Positions 11,020 through 18,310 of a DNA stretch of 64,000 nucleotides are shown piece after piece; within the stretch, counting starts at the first letter, position 1; every line of letters begins with the position of its first letter. This DNA is from Mycolicibacter virginiensis (lineage in GTDB: Bacteria; Actinomycetota; Actinomycetes; Mycobacteriales; Mycobacteriaceae). Position numbers and translations under genes: made by a program. The notes beneath the pieces were generated by a model that ran no database searches, was not told the origin of the DNA, and worked only from the letters and a program-made list of their open reading frames with translations. The stretch lies in NCBI RefSeq assembly GCF_022374935.2, contig NZ_CP092430.2:2108001-2172000 (forward strand), given 5' to 3'.

Positions 11020-11903
11020 CCTGGTTGTCGCGTGATCGTCTGCCCCTCAACTCAGCAACCCCAGGAATCGCGCTCACCGGCGTAGGCCTGTCATCGTTTT
11101 CGGAGTTCCTCCGCCTGCAGGCACCGGAGCTGTTGCCGACCGGCGCGGGCGCCGCGTACACCGGTGGGGTGGGTGACCAACTGCCACACGGCACCACCAT
11201 CGTCGCGTTGAAGTACCCCGGCGGGGTCCTGATCGCCGGTGACCGCCGTTCGACGCAGGGCAATATGATCGCCGGCCGCGACGTGCAGAAGGTGTACGTC
11301 ACCGACGAGTACACCGCGACCGGCATTGCCGGCACCGCGGCGATCGCCGTCGAGTTCGCCCGGCTGTACGCGGTGGAACTGGAGCACTACGAGAAGCTCG
11401 AAGGCGTGCCGCTGACGTTCGCCGGCAAGGTCAACCGGTTGTCGACGATGGTGCGCGGCAACCTGGGGGCCGCGATGCAGGGCCTGGTGGCGCTGCCCCT
11501 GTTGGCCGGCTATGACATCGACGCCGACGACCCGCAGACCGCGGGGCGCATCGTGTCGTTCGACGCCGCCGGCGGCTGGAACGTCGAGAGCGAGGGCTAC
11601 CAGGCGGTGGGCTCGGGTTCACTGTTCGCCAAGTCGTCGATCAAGAAGCTCTATAACCAGATCAGCGACGCCGACACCGCGCTGCGGGTCGCCATCGAGG
11701 CGCTCTATGACGCCGCCGATGACGACTCCGCCACCGGCGGCCCGGATCTGGTCCGGGGCATCTACCCGACCGCGGTCACCATCGACGCCGACGGCGCCGT
11801 CGACATCGCCGAGGAGCGGATCGCCGAACTGGCCCGTGTGGTGGTCGAGAGTCGAACTCGTGGTGGGGATTCGGGGTCGGAGACCAAGCGGGGTAAGAAA
11901 TGA
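11016..11903 (+). CDS. prcB: 20S proteasome beta subunit PrcB
   Basis: This is the catalytic subunit of the proteasome core. The 295-residue precursor has a propeptide of about 59 residues removed autocatalytically at HG-TTIVAL, exposing Thr60 as the nucleophile. The family residues [12 protein letters not shown] and [13 protein letters not shown] follow. GTG 11016 overlaps the pup stop, and the end overlaps prcA as ATGA, so beta and alpha subunits are made in balance. Length matches the mycobacterial family. Confidence 0.98.
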   Translation: MTWLSRDRLPLNSATPGIALTGVGLSSFSEFLRLQAPELLPTGAGAAYTGGVGDQLPHGTTIVALKYPGGVLIAGDRRSTQGNMIAGRDVQKVYVTDEYTATGIAGTAAIAVEFARLYAVELEHYEKLEGVPLTFAGKVNRLSTMVRGNLGAAMQGLVALPLLAGYDIDADDPQTAGRIVSFDAAGGWNVESEGYQAVGSGSLFAKSSIKKLYNQISDADTALRVAIEALYDAADDDSATGGPDLVRGIYPTAVTIDADGAVDIAEERIAELARVVVESRTRGGDSGSETKRGKK

Positions 11904-12646
11904 GCTTCCCGTACTTCATCTCGCCCGAGCAGGCGATGCGCGAGCGCAGCGAGCTCGCCCGCAAGGGCATTGCCCGCGGTCGCAGCGTGGTGGCGTTGGC
12001 CTATGCCGACGGCGTGTTGTTCGTCGCGGAAAACCCTTCGCGCTCACTGCAGAAGATCAGCGAACTCTATGACCGGGTGGGCTTCGCCGCGGCGGGCCGG
12101 ATCAACGAGTTCGAGAATCTGCGCCGCGGTGGCATTCAGTTCGCCGACACCCGCGGCTACGCCTATGACCGCCGTGACGTCACCGCACGACAGTTGGCCA
12201 ACGTCTACGCCCAGACCCTGGGCACCATCTTCACCGAGCAGGCCAAGCCCTACGAGGTGGAGCTGTGTGTTGCCGGCGTCGCCTACCAGGGTCAGACGAA
12301 GGCACCTGAGCTGTATCGGGTCACCTACGACGGCTCGATCACCGATGAGCCGCACTTCGTGGTGATGGGCGGCACCACCGAGCCGGTCACCAACGCGCTC
12401 AAGGAGTCTTACGCGGAGAACGCGGAGCTGGCTGACGCACTGCACATCGCGGTCAACGCGCTGAAACAAACCGATACCGGCAATGGCGCCGAACCACGTG
12501 AGCTGGGGCCGGGCACCCTGGAGGTGGCCATTTTGGATGCCAACCGGCCCAAGCGCGCGTTTCGGCGGATCAACCGTGCCGCGCTGGAATCACTGTTACC
12601 GCAAGCAGGTTCGTCGGGGGAGGCGTCAGCCGAGGCTTCTGGCTAG
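11900..12646 (+). CDS. prcA: 20S proteasome alpha subunit PrcA
   Basis: The 248-residue alpha subunit forms the outer rings and gate of the core. The N-terminal gating peptide is [18 protein letters not shown], followed by the helix [18 protein letters not shown]. It has no catalytic threonine, as expected. The Ser/Ala/Gly tail ([11 protein letters not shown]) is variable in the family. A GntR regulator gene follows only 8 nt later, which is unlike the M. tuberculosis arrangement I recall. Confidence 0.98.
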   Translation: MSFPYFISPEQAMRERSELARKGIARGRSVVALAYADGVLFVAENPSRSLQKISELYDRVGFAAAGRINEFENLRRGGIQFADTRGYAYDRRDVTARQLANVYAQTLGTIFTEQAKPYEVELCVAGVAYQGQTKAPELYRVTYDGSITDEPHFVVMGGTTEPVTNALKESYAENAELADALHIAVNALKQTDTGNGAEPRELGPGTLEVAILDANRPKRAFRRINRAALESLLPQAGSSGEASAEASG

Positions 12647-12654
12647 GCCCGCCT

Positions 12655-13320
12655 ATGCCCAAGAAATACGGGGTCAAAGAGAAGGACCTGGTCGTCAACC
12701 ACATTGTCGACCTGGTGCTGGCCGGGGAGCTGCGCACCGGCGACCGCATCAACCGTGACGCGATCGCGGCTGCTCTGGGGGTCAGTCGGCTTCCGGTTCA
12801 GCAGGGTATCGACCAACTCGAGCATGACGGATTGTTGGCCAGCCGTTACCACCGCGGTGTCTTTGTTGAGCGGTTCGATGAGGCGGCCGTTCTCGAACAG
12901 CACGAGCTGCACGGTGTGCTGAACGGCATCGCCTCAGCACGTGCGGCGACCAATCCGACACCGCGGGTGCTCGCCGAACTCGACGCGGCGTTGCGGACGT
13001 TGCGAGCCAGTAAGGAACCCAAGGCGTTTCAAGAGGCGGCGTACGCGTACCGGCGCATCATCGTCGAGGAGTACGCGGGTCCCCGGCTGCAGGCGGCGAT
13101 CGTCGCGGCACGCGTCTTCGCTCCGCGCGGATTCTGGGGGAGCTATCCGCGGGGCAACGAGGAGTTCTTGCACACCTACGAAGCCGAGACCGCGGCGATT
13201 CGCGGACAGGACCCTGAAGCAGCGCGCGCCGCGAATATGGAGCGGGCGGACTTGCGGGCCAAGGTGGTGATCGCGGAGTTGACCTCGCGTGGGGTGCTGG
13301 ACGACGCGTCGGCCGGCTGA
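12655..13320 (+). CDS. GntR-family (FCD) transcriptional regulator
   Basis: The 221-residue protein has an N-terminal winged helix (NRDAIAAALGVSRLPVQQGI, about residues 39-58) and an all-helical C-terminal domain of the FCD type, ending VVIAELTSRGVLDDASAG. It starts 8 nt after prcA, so it can be read through from the proteasome operon. A remnant of a second, diverged copy of its C-terminus lies at 14314-14403. A GntR-style palindrome at 17897-17908 is one possible target. The effector is unknown. Confidence 0.85.
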   Translation: MPKKYGVKEKDLVVNHIVDLVLAGELRTGDRINRDAIAAALGVSRLPVQQGIDQLEHDGLLASRYHRGVFVERFDEAAVLEQHELHGVLNGIASARAATNPTPRVLAELDAALRTLRASKEPKAFQEAAYAYRRIIVEEYAGPRLQAAIVAARVFAPRGFWGSYPRGNEEFLHTYEAETAAIRGQDPEAARAANMERADLRAKVVIAELTSRGVLDDASAG

Positions 13321-13390
13321 CGCGTGACGTTCGCCGTTACCCGATGTCCTGTCGGGTGAGAGCGACAGGCGGAGTCGGCAACGTTAATGC

Positions 13391-13786
13391 TCACACTGCG
13401 ACGACGCGGATCAGTGTTTCGAGGCCGGAAAAGTCCCTGGGGTTGCGACTGTAGAGATCCAGACGATTGGCGTGCGCCGTCGCCGCGATCAACAGGTCGG
13501 CAAACCTGCTCCGGGGCTGTCGCCCTTGGCGTACCACCGCGGCGACGACGAGTCCGTAACTGCGTACGGCGGCTTCGTCGAACGGGATCGGCTCCAGTCG
13601 CGATTCCACCTCCTGCAATCGGGCCTGACGCTTGGCCGCCTCGATGGGCGTCGCAGCCAACAGGGGGCCGGCGGCCAACTCGGCCGCGGTGATAGCCGAG
13701 ATCGCCACTTCGTCGGGCAGGGCGGCGACGACCGCTGGGTCGTGCCAGTCGATGACGACGGACGTATCCACCAGGCCGGCCGTCAC
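13391..13786 (-). CDS. vapC: VapC-type PIN-domain toxin
   Basis: The 131-residue protein has the PIN signature: N-terminal MTAGLVDTSVVIDW with the first catalytic Asp, a central AISAITAAELAAGP with the conserved Glu, and RSRFADLLIAATAHANRLDL with the third acidic site. Such toxins are Mg-dependent RNases that cleave tRNA or rRNA when free of antitoxin. The GTG start lies 1 nt after the antitoxin stop, so the two are co-translated. It lies in the accessory zone beside gene remnants. Confidence 0.9.
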   Translation of the reverse strand: MTAGLVDTSVVIDWHDPAVVAALPDEVAISAITAAELAAGPLLAATPIEAAKRQARLQEVESRLEPIPFDEAAVRSYGLVVAAVVRQGRQPRSRFADLLIAATAHANRLDLYSRNPRDFSGLETLIRVVAV

Positions 13787-13787
13787 T

Positions 13788-14036
13788 TCACAGGCCCTGG
13801 TCGATCAACCGGTCGAGGTCGGCGCGGAACTGACGATGATCAATGCGGACGGCTGTGGCGGCCAGTGCGGCGACTTCGCTACGAGGGATGAAGGTGCGGC
13901 GAACGGCACGCACCGGGCGCAGTTCGGCCACTGGCTCGCCGTTGCGTGTCACCACGAACGTCTCACCGGCCACTACCGCATCGATCACCTTCGCATTGTC
14001 ATTGCGCAGCTCCCGCTGAGCGATGGTCCTTGTCAT
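13788..14036 (-). CDS. vapB: VapB-type (Phd/YefM-like) antitoxin
   Basis: The 82-residue protein begins with a Phd/YefM DNA-binding fold: ELRNDNAKVIDAVVAGETF followed by VVTRNGEPVAELRPV. Its C-terminus, rich in Arg and Asp, should wrap the PIN toxin. The ATG at 14036 lies 11 nt from an inverted repeat at 14047-14063 that could be its own operator. It is directly upstream of the toxin, the usual order for this module. Confidence 0.88.
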   Translation of the reverse strand: MTRTIAQRELRNDNAKVIDAVVAGETFVVTRNGEPVAELRPVRAVRRTFIPRSEVAALAATAVRIDHRQFRADLDRLIDQGL

Positions 14037-14046
14037 GACTGCAATC

Positions 14047-14063
14047 GTAGCGAGAGATGCTAC
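14047..14063. promoter_or_regulatory. Possible VapBC autoregulatory operator
   Basis: GTAGC and GCTAC form 5-bp arms around a 7-nt spacer just upstream of the antitoxin ATG. Toxin-antitoxin complexes usually bind such repeats, but the arms are short. Confidence 0.4.
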
Positions 14064-14178
14064 ACCCAGCTACGCCACGCGGGGAGAGAGCGGACGACTT
14101 CGGGCCGGCGCGGCAACGCGGTCACGGCCGCCGAGCCCGCTGTGGGACCCGACGGCCGTGGCCGATCTCGCTGACGTA

Positions 14179-14313
14179 TCAGCCGGGCTGCCCGTCGTTG
14201 CCGGCGGTGCCGGGCTGTCCCGCGGGGTTTCCGGTGCCGCCGTTGCCTGCGGCGCCGCCTGCACCGGCCGCACCGCCAGCGCCCTGAGTGCCATTGCTGC
14301 CGCCGGTGCTGGT
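14179..14313 (-). pseudogene. 3' remnant of a PGRS gene
   Basis: Read on the minus strand, this stretch encodes a Gly/Ala-rich tail ending NPAGQPGTAGNDGQPG and a TGA at 14179-14181. It resembles the end of the intact PGRS protein next door (GGPGQPGTAPTG). No upstream PGRS coding remains: near 14314 it runs into plus-strand sequence matching a regulator tail. It is therefore a broken gene end of roughly 45 codons. The exact junction is uncertain by about 10 bp. Confidence 0.65.
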
Positions 14314-14403
14314 GCCGCGCGGGCCGCGAGCATGACACACGCGCAGATGCGCGCGGAGATCGTGGTCGCCGAGTTGACCAGACGCGGCGTGCTGAGCGGC
14401 TGA
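14314..14403 (+). pseudogene. 3' remnant of a GntR/FCD regulator gene
   Basis: The frame ending at the TGA 14401-14403 reads AARAASMTHAQMRAEIVVAE then LTRRGVLSG. This aligns with the last 30 or so residues of the intact GntR protein at 12655-13320 (AARAANMERADLRAKVVIAE then LTSRGVL). Identity is partial, so this is the tail of a diverged paralogue rather than a recent copy. Everything upstream has been replaced by the opposing PGRS fragment. Confidence 0.65.
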
Positions 14404-14410
14404 GTGCGGG

Positions 14411-14442
14411 AAGGCCCGGCGCGCTGCCCCGCGCCGGGCCTT
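14411..14442. terminator. Bidirectional intrinsic terminator
   Basis: AAGGCCCGGCGCG and CGCGCCGGGCCTT are perfect 13-bp arms around a CTGCCC loop. The A and T ends supply a short U-run on both strands. It lies 12 nt past the PGRS stop (minus strand) and 7 nt past the regulator remnant (plus strand). Confidence 0.8.
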
Positions 14443-14454
14443 CTTGTCCGTCGG

Positions 14455-16686
14455 CTACCCGGCGGGTGCCGGGTGAGCGCCGGTGCCGCCGGTGCCGCCG
14501 GTGCCACCGGTCGTCCCGGTGGGCGCCGTGCCGGGCTGGCCGGGCCCGCCGGGGGTCTCGCCGACCGCACCGCCGGTACCGCCGCTGCCGCCGGTGCCGC
14601 CGTTGACGGCGCCGGCGCCGTTGCCGCCGTTGCCACCGGTTCCGCCGTTGCCGCCGACCGGATCGGTGGAGGGGGAACCGCCGTCGACGTAACCACCGCC
14701 GGCCCCGCCGGCGCCCCCGTTGCCGCCGTTGCCGGCGTGGCTGGGCCCGATACCCAGGTCGTTGGCCGGCGTTTCGACGCCGCCACTAGTACCCCCGATG
14801 CCGCCATTGCCGCCGTTGCCGGCTGTTGTTGCTCCGGCTCCGCCGTTGCCGCCGGTGCCGCCGTTGCCGCCGGAGGCAGTGCCGGAGCCGCCGGCCCCGC
14901 CTGCCCCACCGTCGCCGCCGGCGCCACCACCCGACAGGGCGCTGCCCACGTTGGCCCCGCCGTTGCCGCCGTTGCCGCCGTTGCCGCCGACGCTGACCAC
15001 ACCGGGTCCCGGGGCGCCGTTGCCGCCGGCACCACCCGCCCCACCAGTCCCCGCGGCGACAGTGCCGGCGCCGCCGCCGCCACTGCCGCCGTTGCCGCCG
15101 TTGCCGCCGATGCTGTAAGTGTTGCCGTCGTGCTGCCAGCCGGTGCTGGTACCGCCGTCACCACCCTTACCGCCGGCATGGCCGCCGCCACTGCCGCCGC
15201 TACCGCCGTTGCCGCCGTTGCCGCCGGCATAGGTACCGGTGCCGCCCTTGCCGCCGTCGCCGCCAGGGCCACCGGTAAAGCCGGAACCCCCGGTGCCGCC
15301 GTTGCCACCAATGGTCTGGACGGTAGGGTCATCGGTGGCGGCGTTGCCACCATCGCCGCCAAGCCCCCCGCCTTCGCCGCGGCCCGAGCCGCCGTTGCCG
15401 CCGTTGCCGCCCTTGCCGGCGCCGGCGAAGCCGCCGTCGCCGCCGTCGCCGCCTCTGCCGCCGGTCACTGCGCCACTGTCCCTGGCTCCAGCCGAAGACA
15501 GGCCAGCGGACCCACCGCTACCGCCGTTGCCGCCGTTGGCCCCGGCGCCACCATTGCCGCCATTGCCGCCGTCGGCGCCGATGCCGGTCCCGAACGAGTA
15601 GCCACCGGCGTTGGCTCCGTTGCCGCCAGCGCCGCCGTTGCCGAGGTAGATGCCGTTGGCGTCCTGGTAGGCGTTGCCGCCGTTGCCGCCGTTGCCGCCG
15701 ACTGCGTTGGCACCGTACTGCCCGGCACGTCCGAAGGACGGGTCGCTGTAGATGGTGGAGCCGCGGGCCCCGGCCGCACCACCCGTGCCGGCTCTAAGGT
15801 CGACCTGGGCATTTGCGCCGTTGCCGCCGTTGACGTGCTCGGCGGTGCCGTTGGCGCCGTCCCCGCCGTTGCCGCCGCGGCCACCATCGCCACCATTGCC
15901 GCCGTTTCCGAACATGAAGCTGCTGCGGCCGCCGCCCCCGCCGTTGCCCCCGGCACTGGGGCGTCCGCCGTTACCGTCGCCGCCGTTGGCCCACGTGCCT
16001 GCGGCACCGTTGGCGCCGGTACCGCCGTTGCCGCCGTTGCCGCCGTTGCCGAAGAACCATCCAGACGCGTTGCCGCCAGCACCGGCGTTGCCGCCTGCGA
16101 TAGTCGGGTCGAGGGAGGCGCCGCCGTTGCCGCCGTTGCCGCCGTTGCCCATCCAGTTGCCGCCGGCTCCGCCGTCACCGCCGTTGGCGCCGGCTCCGCC
16201 GTCACCGCCGGTCCCACCGTCGCCGAGCCAGCCGGCCGCGTTGCCGCCGTTGCCGCCTGCGACCCCGGCTTCGGTGCTGTCCCAGCCGTCGCCGCCGTCG
16301 CCGAACCACAGGCCGCCGTTGCCGCCGTCGGGGTTGGCTTCGGTTCCGTCGACGCCGTTGCCGATCAGGTATTGCCCGGCGGCGGTGTTGATCCAGCCGT
16401 TGACCAATTCACCGAAGTCACTGGTGATCCAGGCCTGCAGGCCGTCATGGATGGGGTCGTAGAACCACTGATCGATCGTGGTGGTCCAGTCGAAGGCGCC
16501 CACCTCGGCCGGTTCGGGGGTCAGCCATGCCGTGGTATCGAAAAGATCAGTGATCCAATCGAATTCGTCGGCCTGTGCTGGGGGTGCCAGGGTCAGCGGG
16601 GCCATGCCGAATGTCAGGAATGCGCCGACCGCGCTGGCGGCGCCGACCGCCCGGGAGGCGCGGGGTGCATTGATGTGGTGACTCAT
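14455..16686 (-). CDS. Sec-exported PGRS-domain protein without PE domain
   Basis: The 743-residue protein has a signal peptide (RAVGAASAVGAFLTFGMAPL then an APPAQADEF cleavage region), a unique segment of about 85 residues rich in Trp and Asp (WFYDPIHDGLQAWITSDFGE), and a linker QYLIGNGVDGTEANPDGGNG. The rest is GGNGGNGG-type PGRS repeats to the end. No PE domain is present, so export would use Sec rather than ESX-5. ATG 16686 is chosen because GAGAGG precedes it; an upstream TTG at 16707 is weaker. It follows a GjpA-like gene by 47 bp on the same strand. PGRS repeats may bind calcium in parallel beta-roll style; this is inferred. Confidence 0.85.
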   Translation of the reverse strand: MSHHINAPRASRAVGAASAVGAFLTFGMAPLTLAPPAQADEFDWITDLFDTTAWLTPEPAEVGAFDWTTTIDQWFYDPIHDGLQAWITSDFGELVNGWINTAAGQYLIGNGVDGTEANPDGGNGGLWFGDGGDGWDSTEAGVAGGNGGNAAGWLGDGGTGGDGGAGANGGDGGAGGNWMGNGGNGGNGGASLDPTIAGGNAGAGGNASGWFFGNGGNGGNGGTGANGAAGTWANGGDGNGGRPSAGGNGGGGGRSSFMFGNGGNGGDGGRGGNGGDGANGTAEHVNGGNGANAQVDLRAGTGGAAGARGSTIYSDPSFGRAGQYGANAVGGNGGNGGNAYQDANGIYLGNGGAGGNGANAGGYSFGTGIGADGGNGGNGGAGANGGNGGSGGSAGLSSAGARDSGAVTGGRGGDGGDGGFAGAGKGGNGGNGGSGRGEGGGLGGDGGNAATDDPTVQTIGGNGGTGGSGFTGGPGGDGGKGGTGTYAGGNGGNGGSGGSGGGHAGGKGGDGGTSTGWQHDGNTYSIGGNGGNGGSGGGGAGTVAAGTGGAGGAGGNGAPGPGVVSVGGNGGNGGNGGANVGSALSGGGAGGDGGAGGAGGSGTASGGNGGTGGNGGAGATTAGNGGNGGIGGTSGGVETPANDLGIGPSHAGNGGNGGAGGAGGGYVDGGSPSTDPVGGNGGTGGNGGNGAGAVNGGTGGSGGTGGAVGETPGGPGQPGTAPTGTTGGTGGTGGTGAHPAPAG

Positions 16687-16733
16687 GTGCAGGGATACCT
16701 CTCTCAAGGAATGGGGGTAAAGGGTTTTGGGGC

Positions 16734-17825
16734 TCAGAAGCCGAACAGGTCGCCCAGCCAGCCGAATGCGTCGGTGGCCGCACCGGAGCCGCCGTCATCG
16801 AGCGCGTCGGCGGCGATGATGGGCAACTCAGCTCCCGCCAGCGGCGGAGTGACCACCACCGGGCCCTTGCCGTCCCAGCCCGAGCCCAGCAGGGCGCCGA
16901 CGGTCTGTCCCCAGGCCTGCCAGGCAGCGATCGGCCCGATGGCGGCACTGTTCAGGTCTAGGCTGCCAATCACCGGGACCCCGCTGAATTCGAGGCCCAC
17001 GCTTTGGAACAGCGAGCCACCGACCGACGGCACTTCGGCCGCGATTTCACCGCCCGGGCCCAGCACCTGGTAGCTCACCGCGGCCGCACCCGTAGAGAGC
17101 AAACCAGCGAAGGCAAAGTCCAGATGGTCCATGTTCATGCCGGCCGGGAAATAACCGGAAGCGTTGATCATCGGCAACAGCGCGTCCAGGTTCAGCGTGG
17201 CGCCGTTGAAGAACGCGCCGCCCATATTGGCCAGGATGTCGAACGGGTTGTCACCGTCGGTGATGCCGTTGAGCAACGCGATCCACGGGCTGATCATCGG
17301 CCCGATCGACGCCATGAGCAGGGCACTGGATGGCGACCCCAGGTAGTCGATGATCGGCATGATCGAGTCCTTGTCCACATCCGGTGGGATGTAGCCGGCG
17401 ATCTGGCCGAACATCAGTTGGTGCGTGCCGTCCATGGTGTGGTTGAGCACCGTGGCCCGGGTTTCGTCGGTGGCGTTCTGCAGCGCCCAGCCGGAGATCA
17501 CCGCATTCAAGTGCAGTTGGATCTGCTCGTTGATCGCGTTGACCGAACCCGCCGGGTCATTGGCCAACTGGTCGGCGTAGCTCATCTGGTTGGCCCAGAA
17601 CTGCTGCATTCCCACAGCCGGGGCCAGATACCAGTTGTTCAGCATCGTGGTGACGTTCGCCGACGTTGCATTGAGCACGTCGTCCCACGCACTGGTCAAC
17701 GCCACCGGGCGTGACTGGACATCAGGCAGAGCGGGCAGTGGGGCGGCCGCCGGTGTCACCGCGACAAGACTGGCCCCCACCAGTGCCACACCTGCGGTGG
17801 CGTAGGGGCGAACTGTGGCGTGCAA
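16734..17825 (-). CDS. Exported protein resembling mycobacterial GjpA-type porins
   Basis: The 363-residue protein starts MHATVRPYATAGVALVGASL, a signal peptide cleaved near VTPAAAPLPALPD. This N-terminus and the ALTSAWDDVLNATSANVTTM region match proteins that databases label outer membrane porin GjpA, after Gordonia jacobaea. I am relying on memory for that label, and pore activity in mycobacterial members is not established. The body is amphipathic and helical, with repeated Gly/Asn/Leu segments and a C-terminal FGWLGDLFGF. It likely forms an operon with the PGRS gene 47 bp downstream. The promoter should lie in the AT-rich gap to its right. Confidence 0.6.
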   Translation of the reverse strand: MHATVRPYATAGVALVGASLVAVTPAAAPLPALPDVQSRPVALTSAWDDVLNATSANVTTMLNNWYLAPAVGMQQFWANQMSYADQLANDPAGSVNAINEQIQLHLNAVISGWALQNATDETRATVLNHTMDGTHQLMFGQIAGYIPPDVDKDSIMPIIDYLGSPSSALLMASIGPMISPWIALLNGITDGDNPFDILANMGGAFFNGATLNLDALLPMINASGYFPAGMNMDHLDFAFAGLLSTGAAAVSYQVLGPGGEIAAEVPSVGGSLFQSVGLEFSGVPVIGSLDLNSAAIGPIAAWQAWGQTVGALLGSGWDGKGPVVVTPPLAGAELPIIAADALDDGGSGAATDAFGWLGDLFGF

Positions 17826-18310
17826 AGGGGTCTCCTTCAGGTATCTGGGGCACAGCGCGACATGGAACGGCGCGACAGTAGCTGAGAGTTAGATGATTTG
17901 TATACAAAAAATCAGAACAAGTTTCAGATACATGAAGTTATCGCTGGTAACGGGATTGCGGCACGTGCTCCTACGCTCTGGCCGCCTAGGCGAAGCGCTA
18001 GCAAAGACGCAGGTATTACAACTTTTGTGGCAGTTGTCGACGGCGTGGTCATGTGTCGGGCGGTTTCCCAGTTCACGGGGATTGGCCCCGTCAAAATATG
18101 AATGTAAGTAGCGGCTCAGCGGCTTCTGTGGGGTAGTGTTTGCGGCAGTAGTTCGACCGGAGTCGTACCCAGGTCTCAGCTTCTAGGCGGGTTTCTATGA
18201 ACGTGGACTTCACCCTGCTGTGCGGGGCGCGAAACCCTCCCCGAGACCGCCTCGCAGCAGATAGATTTGCATTTCATGGCGCTCGTGGACCGCAACACCT
18301 TTCCGGGTGC
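17826..18310. other. AT-richer intergenic gap without a convincing gene
   Basis: This 485-bp stretch separates the divergent gjpA-like and PEP-utilising-enzyme genes. Its left third is clearly richer in A and T than the flanks and contains the perfect palindrome TTTGTATACAAA. Short frames are present but lack ribosome sites or protein-like composition. The right third leads into the downstream gene, whose frame is open from 18197. It should hold two divergent promoters. Confidence 0.6.
17897..17908. promoter_or_regulatory. Palindromic operator, GntR/FCD-like
   Basis: TTTGTATACAAA is a perfect 12-bp palindrome 72 bp upstream of the gjpA-like start. TTGTATACAA-type sites are common operators of FCD-class GntR regulators, and one such regulator is encoded at 12655-13320. 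The pairing is an inference. Confidence 0.5.

Noticed and set aside
13348..13369. CCTGTCG/CGACAGG hairpin downstream of the GntR gene as a terminator.
   Set aside because: The 7-bp stem with an 8-nt loop and no T-tract is too weak to call.
14455..16300. CRISPR-like or tandem-repeat array.
   Set aside because: The short GCCGCCGTTGCC units are the coding repeats of the PGRS protein and lack equal-length unique spacers.
14404..17073. Open plus-strand frame of 889 codons opposite the PGRS gene, rich in Ala/Val.
   Set aside because: It is the complement of GGNGG-type repeats. The minus-strand frame has a signal peptide, ribosome site and recognisable PGRS composition.
17826..18310. Rifamycin-associated element upstream of the phosphotransferase-like gene.
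   Set aside because: I looked for the 19-bp GGGGCTTGCGGCAAG-type inverted repeat and found no match.
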